From Epichloe hybrida (Eukaryota > Ascomycota > Sordariomycetes > Hypocreales > Clavicipitaceae), in NCBI GenBank assembly GCA_019022495.1, contig JAFEKR010000001.1:1984001-2048000 (forward strand): DNA of 64,000 bases. Direction: 5' to 3'. The position numbers and the translations under genes were made by a program. This document shows, piece by piece, positions 12,963-23,590 of the stretch. How positions within the stretch are numbered: position 1 is the first letter of the stretch; the number at the start of each line of letters is the position of its first letter. The notes under the pieces are model-generated. The model worked only from the letters and a program-made list of their open reading frames with translations. It made no database searches and had not been told where the DNA came from.

Positions 12963-13519
12963 ATTTGACTATTGTTACAGGTATATTATACGTACTATTA
13001 TTATAACAATGTCATTTAGACCATGAGCCATCAAGTGTTCCTCGCTGCTATAAAGAGCACGATGTGACGCGATGAAGATGATGACTGGGACAGGGAATAA
13101 TCACTGAAGTGTGAGATGTATTGGTTAAAATTCATCAATATGGCAACCGTCACATCTTGTAGTCGGAACGGGCGAGTCAGCGTACTGAAGCTGAACGGCT
13201 TTGCCAGTCAACGCAGCTTGCTAGTTAACGCAGCACTTGAGCACTTGGTGGGTGGTGGCCTTGTTTGCGTCGGGTGTGCCGCGGTCAGACACTTCGAGAG
13301 CATGTCACTTTGCCCGTGTGTTTACTTCCAAGGGGGTTTTTTTTTAACCCCCCTCCCCCCCCTCCAAAACAAAAACCCCCAAAACAAAAAAGAAGGAGGA
13401 GGAGGTGAAGAACAAAATAAGAACAAAATGGGGTATCTTTCACGGTCTGATTCATCTCCATATCGTGATTGGGCTCCTCTGGAGGGCGAAATCTTTTATA
13501 TGTCACATTATATTTGTGA
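12963..13519. other. Convergent 3' region between PARP and the zinc-cluster gene
   Basis: No gene was seen. The stretch 13330-13400 is a cluster of homopolymer runs (G5, T9, C6-8, A-rich) including a small hairpin GGGGGTT..AACCCCC. It presumably holds the two 3' UTRs. Confidence 0.55.
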
Positions 13520-16013
13520 TCACACTCCAACGCTGTTATTTAGAAAATCTGGCCACTGTAGATCACTGCTCCAATTCCATGGAGTCAGTTCAACACCCAT
13601 AGCGTGAGCCAGGCCGTTGTCCTGATCAAATCCATCGAGGGCGCCTTCATAGGCGCTGTTCATTTCGCTGGCAGCCGCGTCAGGTTTGTTATCAGATGCG
13701 CCAGTCAAATCCATTTCCTCCGCCATATTTGAATTATCCGCATTCACGATGGGCAACGTTGATGTCAAGGTAGAAAGCTGTGGCGCGGCGCTCCAAGGGC
13801 TGGATGTTGACAGTGTTTGCGCGGACAGCGATGTTTGCGTGGCAGGTGCTGTGTCTGGAGTGGTCATGAATGGCTCCGGTGGGTTGGACGCGGTACGCAT
13901 TGTGGGACACTTCAAGGTAGAAATTACAGACGGATCCTCGGTGAGCTCTATGTTTCCTAAAACAGGGTGCCTTGAAGGGACACCCGTCTCGGTAGAGTGA
14001 TTGGATCTGTCGGTATCGAGGCAGGGGTCTTGAGGGGAGGATACACCCGAGCCGAGACCTTGACTTATCAATCTTTCCAGGTCGGAGCGAATTGCCCCTG
14101 CTGCAGGGCCCATGCAGCATTGCTTGATGGCCTGGAGGCAGACCTTGGCCTTGTCAGTGACAGCTTCGACAGTCAAGCCAAACTTTTCTCCCCCGCCGTG
14201 TAGTGCGTATTTGAGCATGCGAGCACATTGATATGCGCACAGGGCAAGATCCAGATCAGCCACAGGTTTCGCCCCGAGTTTTTGCATAGAAGCAAAGATG
14301 CTGGCCATCGCTAGCGAGTGAACAACGCATTGACGTTGGCAGTGTGTAAGAAAGCCTGGATCAAGACACTGCAAGGTAGCTTCGGGCAATGCCTCACGGA
14401 ACCCGGCCATCGTCATGCGGTACAAGTCGCAGTGGCATTGATGCCACCATACATGGATCATAATGAAGACACAGATGCGAGGAGAATAGGCTCGAAGTCG
14501 GAGCGAGCTTTCCGAGAATTGGAACGAGGCGGGCAGTCTGCCGGCAAAGCCATCCAACTGCTTATGCAAGGCCAGAACAGGTTCTTGCAGGCTTGATGTA
14601 TCGGAAACTGTTCGGCTAACAAGCACATCTTTAGTGAACTCGATGATTTTCTGGCGCAAGTGAAGTATGCGAATGTGAAGTGCCAGACTCCCCACATCCT
14701 CCGAATGCTGGACTTCTGGGCCATTACACTCGGGATTGAGCATCTCGGCAGGCTGGGGTAGATCGAATTCGAAGTTTCGTTCGTTGCAAGGCAAGCTGAC
14801 AAAGATCCTATCCGCTCGCCAGAGTGCAAAGTCACGATAGCCTGCGGCAATGCCTGTATCGATGCAGTACAATGACCACATTAGTCTTCGTCGAGACTCT
14901 TGAGCAAGAAAGCATAAATTGGGACTATTGTGGTTCAGGCGAAGGGCAGCGGCAAATCTCGAAGCCATGCTGAGGAGCATGAAAGCACTGGGGTATCTGT
15001 TGGAGAGGATCCTATGCTTGATCATGAAAACGAGTGCTTGGACCTTGAAGGTCGATGGTCGAGAATAATCAGAGAAAACTAAGCTTTCAGCTCGGTCAAT
15101 GCATCGGTCACCATATTCGCGTACGCCACTGCCCATATCTGTAAGGCAAGACGTGATACCAACAAGAGCTAGCAGCAATGCCTTGTCGACTTTTCCAGCA
15201 TTGTATTGCTCCATGAGTGATGCTCGGTGCAAGAACGAGTACATGGGAATGTGGTGAACATGGCGGAAGAATTGGTCAAATGTGCGGCTAATGACAGAAT
15301 CAAAAGATCCGTCTGTGCTGGAGCTGCAGTTGGTTGGGAGGCCAAAGTCAGTCTCGTTGCTCAGATTTCCTCAAGAGGTGGCCAGCTTACATGTCATGAT
15401 TGAACGTGCTAGGCGTGTTGGCCAGATCAGTTAAAGGAGTGTCACTGTCATCGGCCTTTTCATGATCAGTGTCTTTCTGGCGATACCGATTGTCACCGTC
15501 GTGACTACGAGGGCTTTGCGTTCCGCGATTTTCGCCTTGGCCTACCGGCCCATTAACACGTTTACCTGGACGGTATACACATTCGTTACCCTGCGCACGG
15601 CACCTATCACAGGCCGGCATATGACCCGAGCAACGTGCTTTGCGACTGTGGCAGCTCATGCAAGCCTGCTTTACCCTCCGACGTGGCAAAGCCATGGACC
15701 AGTTATCGGCATCAGAGTCGTCATATGAACAGGGGAAACCAAGCCTCTGGCAATTGGAACAGACTGGTCGGCTTCCGTTGCAGCGTACCTTGCGAAATCG
15801 ACAAGTGGAACAAGTGGAGGAGGATTTCTTAGGGCGATGATTGGGGGAGTGATTTCCGTGCGAGTCAGATCTCGAGTGAGACTGTGTTTGACCCTGACCC
15901 GGTGATGTGTGACGTTGAGCTTGAGATTTACGAGCGGAAGCAAACTCTGTTGTTGCTGTCGCCGTCGCGGATTCCGGTTCCATGTCCATAACTGGCGAAG
16001 CGAGCTCATGCAT
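13520..16013 (-). CDS. Transcription factor with two tandem Zn2Cys6 clusters
   Basis: Predicted 808-aa protein, complement(join(13520..15323,15391..16013)). The 67-bp intron (GTAAGC donor, CTGCAG acceptor) keeps the frame. The N-terminal exon encodes two complete binuclear zinc clusters about 20 residues apart. The first (CSTCRFRKVRC then CSNCQRLGFPC) and the second (CMSCHSRKARC then CDRCRAQGNEC) both fit CX2CX6CX6CX2CX6C. The second exon carries the fungal transcription-factor middle homology region, with the hallmark SRRRLMWSLYCIDTGIAAG. The C-terminus is Ser/Thr-rich and acidic, suited to activation. Target genes are unknown. Most fungal proteins of this class carry one cluster, so two in tandem suggests an altered DNA site; both look functional by their cysteines. 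Nothing adjacent suggests a gene cluster under its control. Confidence 0.88.
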
Positions 16014-17357
16014 GAGGTGGCACTACCAGACAAGATAAGACCATGCAAAACCGTTGGCGACGACCCGAAGCAGTCGCCGGCCTGCCGAGGACGCAGCAAT
16101 GGATGAAGTAGACGGCCGCGGTGCGGATCCAAAGCAGTACACCGACAACTTGGATTGTCAACAAGAACCTTGGGAGAGATGCAGTGTGAGTAGCACCATG
16201 GAGCGATGCCGAGACCGATGCTCGTGGCCCGTGGGCGGCGTGGGGAATGATGCGGATCCGACTTCTCGTGACTCGTGAGTAGAGTACCTGACGGAGTTTG
16301 AATCCGCCGGAGTTGACGTGACAGCAGCGGCGTGCGAATGCTAGAAGGTAGGGAGCTGCGGCGGGTAGCAAGATTCTTGGAGCAAGAGCCTTGGGGTTGG
16401 GTGTACTGTCAAGCAGTGTACTGTCAAGCATACGAGGCCAACAAGTGTGGAAGGTCTCAAGATAACAGGAATAGGGCACGCGAACATGGCGAGCAGTTTG
16501 ATGAGTCGGTCTGGTCGAGGGAGAGTGAGAAGAAGGCCTTGTTGTGGTCATTTGCGGTCATTTGTGGGGCTCGCCTGCCCACTTGCACTTGTGCAGGAGC
16601 GACCCGGTGCATCTGCATGGCCTCGCCTCGCCGATGGCCCGAGAACCTAGAGTGAAGGTTGCCCATCTCGCGATCAGTGACAGCAGTGCGTTCTCATCGC
16701 CGTGCGACCTCCTGGGTCCAGACTTGCTTTGCTGCTGTATACCACTGTTTCTCAATCTGTCATGTTTACCTATATGTATCACATATTAATAATAGGCACG
16801 GTTCACAGGCACGCGAGCAGAAGTCACGACAACTGCCGTCGATAAAGAACGAGGACCAACCAGCCAGGGAGAACAAATGCCCCGCCTGACAACCCCACTT
16901 CCCGCAGCTGAGAAAGCAAATTGATTGACCAGACAGCACGGATGATTTTGACCGCGCCGATAGGTCATCGTGGCGGGGGCGGCCAGAAATCGGCCAAACA
17001 CCATGTACGGAGAATGAGAACGGGCTCAGGCAGATTCGAATACGCCGCCCGCAGATTGCAGTATGGCGCCAACGATGCTGCCAGCTGCGCCGAGCTGTTT
17101 GGTTCCTCTTGCGTCCCAGCTTGTCCCCGAGCCATATGCATGCAGTCCAAGGACCCAGAGAGGTATCATGGAGATAGGCTACCGAGGTAAGTATCCTAGG
17201 TAAATGTTCTAGTGCAATTTACAAACGCGATTGAATATAGATCATAAAGGCAATAAATAGATTATCAAGCAAAAAAAGAAGAGTGAATGCACAACGTGGA
17301 AAGTTCAATTGACTCGCAGGGCGGTTGCACAAAAGCCCGGAATGTCAAAAAAGCTGC
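16014..17357. other. Upstream region of the zinc-cluster gene
   Basis: No convincing coding gene was found. Frames present here are short, lack splice-supported extension and have no recognisable motif. A direct repeat of GTGTACTGTCAAGCA occurs twice at about 16400-16430. Confidence 0.5.
17346..17352 (-). terminator. Pol III terminator of the tRNA-Ala gene
   Basis: On the minus strand a T6 run lies about 6 nt beyond the 3' end of the tRNA. This is the standard RNA polymerase III stop signal. Confidence 0.75.
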
Positions 17358-17447
17358 TGGAGAAACGGGGAATTGAACCCCGGACCTTCCGCATGAAGTA
17401 TGCCATGATATGCAAAGCGGACGCGATAACCCCTACACTATTCCCCC
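17358..17447 (-). tRNA. tRNA-Ala (anticodon TGC) with a 17-nt intron
   Basis: A 90-nt gene folds as a complete cloverleaf. The acceptor stem GGGGGAA pairs with TTTCTCC and includes the G3:U70 wobble that identifies alanine tRNAs. The anticodon stem is TCCGC/GCGGA, the T-stem CGGGG/CCCCG with loop TTCAATT, and the discriminator base is A. The anticodon loop begins TTTGCA (anticodon TGC at positions 34-36). A 17-nt intron follows position 37 and contains GCA, which can pair with the anticodon as usual in pre-tRNAs. A run of T just 3' of the gene (A run at 17346-17352 on the plus strand) fits a Pol III terminator. CCA is not encoded, as expected. Confidence 0.92.
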
Positions 17448-18446
17448 TGGTATACGTCGTAAGACAATCCCCTTACATATCTTCAGCTATTCTCCCCAGA
17501 CGGCGCTTACTTAGGCAAAGCCTAGGCACATGACTTGCTCTCCTATAAAAAGGAAGCAACAAGACCACACTAGAACCAAGGTTCAACAATATCTTCACTT
17601 TATGTATCTACCGATCGGGGGGGCTTCTTTTCACTGCATCACCTGCAAGACTTCTTCCATTGCTTCACGTGCAGCAGCTACGAGCCCGGGAGATCTGAGC
17701 CTTGCAACAGAATCCCACGCAAGCTCTGGAAAAAACCACGACGCAGGAAGACCTAGCAAAAATAGCTCTAGGTAAGAATTACTACCTAGGAGCTAGGGGT
17801 TGTGTTGCAAGGCACATAAGGGATGATGAACGCACAAGCTAGTGGCCAGTTGGCTGCGCCTCTTTTCTCGGACCAACATGTCCGCATCGTCTGCTGACTG
17901 GCACATGCATGATGGCGAAGTCGGCCATGATGACGGTGTAACAACTGCGTGTTTCTTTCTTCGGCGGCAACAGCAAGGGCCACTTCACCAGGCTGCATTG
18001 ACTGGAGACCTTTCAACACGTTCTCGAACAGGTGGACATGGTTGCTTCGAAACCATCCAGATGTTGCGTCTTGAAGCGAGTGAGCGTTGTAAGTGAGGAG
18101 AAAAGGGCAAGACTACAGAGTACTCTGTACTACCCCCTCCAATCTGCCAGGTTTGATCCCGCGTTGTCCTCAGCGTGGCGCTGGCGAGAGAAGACAGCGT
18201 TCGGGAGTTACACGACATCAGCACGAAGACAAACTGCAGACTCTCCCACCTTTGCTGATTGCAGCCGGCGGAAACATGCGAAGAAGAATGAGTCATGACC
18301 CACGCAGCGCAACCGAACGGATGGCGCAGACCACGTGTATGCATGATATTGTCGTTCACCAGAAGTACAAATACATGGCTTCGCATGTCATACATGATCA
18401 ACCCTCCCCAAAGAAACCCAGTCGTCGAGCTTCTGCCGCGGAAACA
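17448..18446. other. Intergenic region between the tRNA and the SDR gene
   Basis: No gene was recognised. A near-perfect palindrome lies at about 17764-17795 (AGCTCTAGGTA, spacer, TACCTAGGAGCT), and CCTAGG-type motifs also occur at about 17190-17200 and 17520. This may be the worn trace of a small insertion near the tRNA, but no ends can be defined. The open frame running into the SDR gene from 18093 is leader, because its residues do not resemble the family. Confidence 0.5.
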
Positions 18447-19384
18447 ATGGCGCTCGATGTTCGCGACAAGACTGCGCTGGTGACGGGCGGAGCATCTGGG
18501 ATCTGCTTAGAAGTCACTCGCCAACTTTTGGAACGAGGTTGCAACGTGGTGATTGCGGATGTCAAGGCTAGCAAGGAGTTGAACGATCTCGTTGGAGCTG
18601 CTCACGAGGGCGAGGCGCGTGCTTCCTTTATCCAGACAGACGTTACGAAATGGCAAGAGCTGGACAGCTCGTTCAGCCACGCAATCAAGGAATTCGGTCG
18701 ACTCGACATTGTCATTCCAGGGGCTGGAATATTCGAGCCACAGGTTCCGTGTTCTCTCCAGACTCACCCGCGTTCCCAACGATTCTGAGCTGACATTGTC
18801 TCCAGGGTGTGTCGAACTTCTGGTATCCGAATCAAGGTGCCGATACAACGCAGGCATCATCTTTCAAGTGCATTGACGTCAATGTCGCGCATCCAATCCG
18901 CGCTACGCAGCTGGCGATTGACTCGTTTAAACGCCAGAGGCTGGGCCATGGGGTGGTTGTGCTCATATCTTCAATTGCAGCCCAGATGCCTCTGCTGCCC
19001 ATTCCATTGTACTCGGCTAGCAAGCATGCTATTTCGGGCTTCATCCGTTGCCTGGCTGCCCTTGAGCCTGCCATGCACATTCGAGTCAGTGGTGTCGCTC
19101 CAGGAATCGTGAAGACGCCAATCTGGGAAGAGGATAAATTGGCATGGGTTGAGGAGAGTGTGGACCAGTGGGTCACCAAGGAGCGCGTCGCCAACGTGAT
19201 TCTCGACTTGATCACCAGCAAGGACTATGTTGGGGGAACTATTCTCGAGGTTGGCGTTGATCAAGTGCGTCCCGTCACAGAATTGAACGATCCCGGGCCC
19301 TCGGGCGTTGGCCATACAGTCCAAGGCATGAGTGTTGCCTTTGGCAAGACCCTCGAATTGATTGACGAAACCTTTGGCAAGTAG
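18447..19384 (+). CDS. Short-chain dehydrogenase/reductase (15-PGDH-like)
   Basis: Predicted 291-aa protein, join(18447..18743,18806..19384). The start MALDVRDKTALVTGG places the Rossmann fold at the N-terminus, as in classical SDRs. A 62-bp GT-AG intron separates IFEPQ from GVSNF in frame. Visible motifs are the cofactor loop TGGASGICLE, a GAGIFEP segment in the place of the usual NAG, Ser in ISSIAA, and the catalytic YSASK. Acidic D residues after the second strand (VVIADVKA) favour NAD+ over NADP+. The family oxidises or reduces secondary alcohols and ketones; the closest style is the 15-hydroxyprostaglandin dehydrogenase-like SDRs of fungi. The third glycine of the TGxxxGxG motif is Cys, which is unusual. 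The substrate is unknown, and there are no neighbouring biosynthetic genes. Confidence 0.9.
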
Positions 19385-20291
19385 AAGTGCTGCCAAGACG
19401 GCAGCGGCAAGGATATCAGCAATAAAACAATGGTTTCAATGATGGTGATGCGCGGCTTTTCCCTCTCTGAAGAATGTTGATGACTCTGCACTGCCGTCGT
19501 GGCACTGCCGCACTGACCTCTTCCCCCCTGAATACCACTCACTCGTAATCCGTAGGTCGGGTATATGTAATAGCAATGCTGCCTCGGGTGTTGGGTGGTG
19601 TAATTAATCCTTGCCTAATCCGTCATAGTCCGTACGGTTATTACGTATGTGTGTACATATAATCCTAGCAGCCGATTTACAACATATTCACAGGACTGTG
19701 TTACCGGCAACAATGAGATGAAGTTGCCGTCTAGTTGCTCGTATTCAGATGCCAGCCCCCCCCCCGGCCCGCACGCATATACAATGTAGGCCGCTTGATA
19801 CCGGGGCTATGTTGTACATACATATTACGGCACATCCGGACTTTGTTTAGTCTGTTCCCTATTTGTTTTTGACACCAACAGGTATGTACAGATGTACATT
19901 GTACAATACGGATGACGGATTACATGACGTCGAGTTGCCCCGGACTTTTTGACATGACCATGGGGCGCGGCAAGGACGGGAAACAAGAAACCCCTGACCT
20001 CATATGTACTCATAACCTGGCCTTGCCCTCGACGCCATGCCCGAACCTACCGGCTTCTAAATTTGGGTTTCGAACACGAGAAAAGACAATGGACAAGTGA
20101 TAATAAAGTAAAGCCAGCCGGGCCACGATTCCTACATATAAGAGCATGGAACACGCACACCCGCTCAAGTCAAGTAGTACAATCCATCAATCATCCTCCA
20201 TCCACCCTCTTTCTTATCACACAACAGACGCACCGCGAATAAAATAAAATAAAATAAAAACAACAACAACAACAACAACAACAACCTCAAA
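19385..20291. other. Intergenic region before the secreted-protein gene
   Basis: No gene was seen. It contains a short C run (19757-19764). Immediately upstream of the next start codon lies a leader repeat, AAAAT units followed by CAA units (20238-20285). Confidence 0.55.
20238..20285 (+). repeat. Leader microsatellite (AAAAT)n(CAA)n
   Basis: Three to four AAAAT units followed by about ten CAA units, ending six bases before the ATG of the small secreted-protein gene. A CAA-rich unstructured leader is typical of well-translated fungal mRNAs; that role is inferred here. Confidence 0.7.
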
Positions 20292-20834
20292 ATGAAGGCC
20301 GCCGCCATCCTTTCCCTCTGCTCCATCGTCGCCCTCGCCGGCGCCGCTCCTCCCCCCTCAGATTCCTCCCGCCCCACGAGGACGTCCTAATCGAAAACTT
20401 GTCCGTCCGCGAGGATGTCAAAGGCACCAAGTCACTTGTGAGGAGCGTCAACTTCGACCTCATCCATGACAAAATCACCATTAAATGCAAGAACGACGAC
20501 AAAGCCCCTAACCAGCGCCTCAACATTCTCAAATCCGGGTTTTGCACAGACCCCAAGTACACTTTCTCGCTGCTCACCGACTCGTCGGGAAGAGAGTCCG
20601 GGTTTGCTCTGCAAGTGTCCCATAAGACTGACGGGTGTGTATCATCCCATCCCATCCCATCCCATCCTGAAAGAACCAAGACGAGACTGACGATCTGGGG
20701 CGAAACACAGATACAAATTGACTGGCACCAAAGACGTCTTTACCTATTGCAAAGCAGGCGGTCAGAGTCCCGAAGACATGATATGCGAGCAACTCAAGAC
20801 CAACCCCGTCCATATTACCCTTACAGACCTGTAG
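20292..20834 (+). pseudogene. Small secreted protein gene with a one-base frame break
   Basis: The ATG at 20292 opens a clear signal peptide (MKAAAILSLCSIVALAGAA) and then meets TAA at 20388-20390. One frame over, 20342-20634 encodes a hydrophilic, secreted-looking body (IENLSVREDVKGTK). This continues in frame across a 76-bp GT-AG intron (20635..20710) to a stop at 20834, with segments such as FTYCKAGGQSPEDMICEQL. The body has four cysteines. The two parts differ by one base, and the only low-complexity tract between them is the C6 run at about 20352-20357. So either one C was lost in this strain or in the assembly, or the gene is dead. No intron can repair it, because no usable donor lies between. 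The intron contains a CATCC pentamer repeat. No family was recognised; it is possibly a secreted effector-like protein. Confidence 0.65.
20638..20668 (+). repeat. CATCC/CATCCC tandem repeat inside an intron
   Basis: Five copies of a 5-bp unit, ATCCC, lie inside the intron of the secreted-protein gene. This is a simple slippage repeat. Confidence 0.7.
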
Positions 20835-21617
20835 GGGTAATTGGAGTCAGATCCACAGGTCTCGTCAGGGAGGAGGGGATGTATCGTGACCATGCCACAG
20901 AGGCATTGAATTGATGACTTCTGCAGCCGGCGATGATAGCAGCGATAATACGGACTAGAAGCCTCTGAAATCTAGCTAGCTAGGTGGTCGGGTACGAGAA
21001 GACCCCCTGCAGGGCACCTTCCCCAGTGACAATCTCCTTGTCGATCCGTGGGGCCCGCAAATTGTATATCTCTAGTTTACTTTTATCTTATTGGGTACAT
21101 ATAGACCCTAGTTGACGTGACTCCACAAGGTGTATGACCCCTATGTAAGGAGATATTTTGCCCTGAAGATCTGTAGCAACCCTCTTCCACACGAAGAAGC
21201 TTCTGGTGAGAAGCGGCTTCGGATAGAGTACGGCACCGTAGACTTGGAAGCCATTGCGAAGAGATACAACGTTCCTGTCTGGGGCAGTGTCTGGAGAAGA
21301 GTGATCAAGTCATGTAGAATAAGGGGTCAAAGGCAAGACGTGGCCAGTCGGTAAACATCCTATAAGCCGCGTCAGCCAACTTATTGGTTTGACGAAGAAA
21401 GTTGCAGCTGCGCATCACAGCGCCTTTGGTGCGCATGTTAAAAGTCAAATTGCGACGCCGAGGTCTGAATTATAAGCCACTGGGGGCATGGTGCCTCCTG
21501 CAGCCAGCGTGATTGTTTTAAGTAAGTATCGAGAGAGCAGCGAGGCCATGTTTTCCTGGCCTGTTGTTGACCTGTTGTTTGAGGCCGCAATCACTGAATA
21601 CGTTGGTGGGAATGATG
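20835..21617. other. Intergenic region with a short transposon-like fragment
   Basis: No intact gene was found. At 21067-21131 lies a 65-bp fragment matching the right end of the two short elements at 41837-42334 (shared GTTGACGTGACTCCACAAGG). An open frame just after it (21130-21354) gives 74 residues without recognisable features; it is not called as a gene. Confidence 0.55.
21067..21131 (+). mobile_element. Dispersed fragment of the ACCTTGTGG-ended short element
   Basis: About 65 bp ending in GACGTGACTCCACAAGGT matches the right-hand ends of the elements at 41837-42088 and 42090-42334, which lie 20 kb away. Only this terminal part is recognisable, so it is probably a truncated copy. Confidence 0.65.
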
Positions 21618-22556
21618 TCATCGAAGAATCGTGGTCCACGTATGGGCAATTTCGCCGCAACGGTCGCTCCCATCGACGTCCTCTCCAGTAACAGACAACG
21701 CTTTGTCCAAGTCGGACGCTTGGCAAATAACAACCTGGCGTATGTGAGGCGCATCAGCCATGATGCGCTTCGTCCATTGCCATTTACTGCTCATAGCTCC
21801 CGTCACGTCGTCCACGCCTGCCGACGCGTCGCTTTCGTCAATTCCTTGCTCGCAGCTACAGCGTAACTGATATATCAAAGTCGCGTCTGGAAATCTTTTC
21901 GGGTCTCTCGTGTAAATTCCCGCTACATCTGTGACGAAGACGCATCGCTGTACCTCAGGCAGCTCTGTAGCCAGCTTGTGCATCAGCGCGTCTCCCGAGA
22001 GGATGGTAGTACCCAAGGCGCTATCTAGGACGGCATCTCCAAATAGCACAGGAACGAACCCTTGTGCTAACAGCTTTTGCACCCGAGTGACCAGACGAAT
22101 GCTGGACTCCGGCGTCAACTCTCCCCGGTCCGTCTCAACCGTATCGTATGTCGATACTGACAACACTGGTAATCGGCCCCGGTCCTGTAGCCGCTGCAGG
22201 ACGTGATGATGCAACTGGAGCACACGTTGTCTTGTGAATGCCATGCCGAATTTGACGCTCTCTCGTTGTTCCACTTGTTGTCGTTGCCTCTCATCCTGTG
22301 TCACATCATTCACGCTGGTTCGCTCATTCGGCCTTGTCGTCGACCAGCCAGCCTTGACTCGATACTTTTTGGCCGGGGGATGCCCAAAACTACCGGCTCC
22401 ATGAATCAAAATCAATCTTGTCCCTCTTGGACGAAGCTCATCTCGGCACACTTGAGCGATGCCGCCTACCAAAGTGTCCAGGTCGGGTGACAGAGTGTCT
22501 GCCTTGGACTTTACCGTGATGGCAGCGCCGCCGATTTTGACTATCACGATCGCCAT
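21618..22556 (-). CDS. ipk: Isopentenyl phosphate kinase-like amino-acid-kinase-fold protein
   Basis: Predicted 312-aa single-exon protein starting MAIVIVKIGGAAIT. It has the amino acid kinase fold: the N-terminal VKIGGAAIT strand-loop, the Gly-rich HGAGSFGHPPAKKY segment, SGDALMHKLA, and the ATP-site segment FVTDVAGIYTRDPKRFPDA. The His inside GAGSFGH is the residue that marks isopentenyl phosphate kinases (IPK) and separates them from glutamate and uridylate kinases. Such enzymes phosphorylate isopentenyl or dimethylallyl phosphate to the diphosphate, so they can feed the isoprenoid pathway. IPK is best known from archaea and plants. In a fungus it would act beside the normal mevalonate route, perhaps salvaging monophosphates. 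The substrate is inferred from motifs only; a fosfomycin-kinase-like activity on another small phosphate or phosphonate is the main alternative. Confidence 0.82.
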   Translation of the reverse strand: MAIVIVKIGGAAITVKSKADTLSPDLDTLVGGIAQVCRDELRPRGTRLILIHGAGSFGHPPAKKYRVKAGWSTTRPNERTSVNDVTQDERQRQQVEQRESVKFGMAFTRQRVLQLHHHVLQRLQDRGRLPVLSVSTYDTVETDRGELTPESSIRLVTRVQKLLAQGFVPVLFGDAVLDSALGTTILSGDALMHKLATELPEVQRCVFVTDVAGIYTRDPKRFPDATLIYQLRCSCEQGIDESDASAGVDDVTGAMSSKWQWTKRIMADAPHIRQVVICQASDLDKALSVTGEDVDGSDRCGEIAHTWTTILR

Positions 22557-23590
22557 GGAGGCAGCGTCCAGAAGCGGGAAACGGGGTCTTGTTTGAGGTC
22601 GGCGACGCAAGGCTGTGTTGAACCAATGTCAGAGGGATGAGCATGCGATTCAGAAAAAAAAAAAAAAAAAAAAAAAAAAAGAATCACGTGATGGATAGAT
22701 GGGCCTTGGGCCTTGTGCAACTTCACGACTCACGACTTATCCGCTTCCCACGCCGCGATTCCTATTGCATGCAGACTTCTGCAATTGGATGCTGGACTCG
22801 GCGATGAAACCACGGGTACATGTGTACATGCCCTTCTACTCCGTACTCTGTGTGTATACCAATTAATCATGCTCAGGCGCGGACTCTACCCTGTGGCCCT
22901 GTCAGTGTGACGGCACAGATGACATACGGCGACGATCCCAACACAACGTAAGCCTGGTGGAAGCTTTCCGGGTCCATCTTGGGTCCACGAGGCTGCGCAG
23001 AGCAGGTCCGCAGAAAGGACAAGAGAACAAGAGAGCAATGGGTCAATCTTGACACTAAAAATGCCGTCGTTGAGGCTGAGACGATGATGTCAGATATCGT
23101 GATGCATCAAAGGACGTGTGGACGATCCTTCCCTTCGCTCCCCTTCGCTCCCCTTCGACCCATCTACATATTACTGGCCGTCCAAGCCCCGAAAGAAAGG
23201 CCCAGACCGCTACCCGCCGGTAAGCCGGCAGGGATATGGGCATGCCTCTACAATGGTTGTGGACCGTCACCATTGTGCCACGAAGCAAAAGTCGGCAAGC
23301 TCGGCACGGATGTAGATGCGAGAGCCCGGGGCGTGACCAATCACAACGCTACCTCCTGTTCCTCATTGCACACAGCCACCCATGTCAGCTCGACGGGCCG
23401 GAGAAGTCAAAGACTTGACTTGGTTCTTTCAAGTCGTCTGGGGATTATATAGAGGGGTTGTGTGCCGTCGACTTTCCGTCCCTTCGCTGCCTGTAGACCT
23501 CTGCGTACTCTGTATGTTCTGTTGACTCTGATTATTACTCTGTACCTACTACGGTTTACTCACATTCGAACTCGAGAAATCGCCGCCGCA
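22557..23590. other. Divergent promoter region with a long poly-A tract
   Basis: No gene was seen. A pure A run of about 26-27 bases occurs at 22654-22680. A CTTCGCTCCC repeat lies at about 23130-23160. The small Cys-tailed protein gene begins at 23591. Confidence 0.55.
22654..22680. repeat. Poly(A) homopolymer of about 27 bp
   Basis: An uninterrupted adenine run about 100 bp upstream of the IPK-like gene. It could be a plain homopolymer or the tail scar of a retroposed sequence; no adjacent retroelement is visible. Confidence 0.8.

Noticed and set aside
16006..16551. 181-codon frame on the minus strand upstream of the zinc-cluster gene
   Set aside because: Overlaps the start of the zinc-cluster gene in another frame and has no motif or splice-supported continuation.
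18093..18446. N-terminal extension of the SDR gene
   Set aside because: In frame, but unlike any SDR; the ATG at 18447 places the Rossmann motif at the usual distance from the start.
21130..21354. 74-codon frame beside the transposon fragment
   Set aside because: No recognisable domain, no clear ATG context, and it adjoins a mobile-element fragment; insufficient support.
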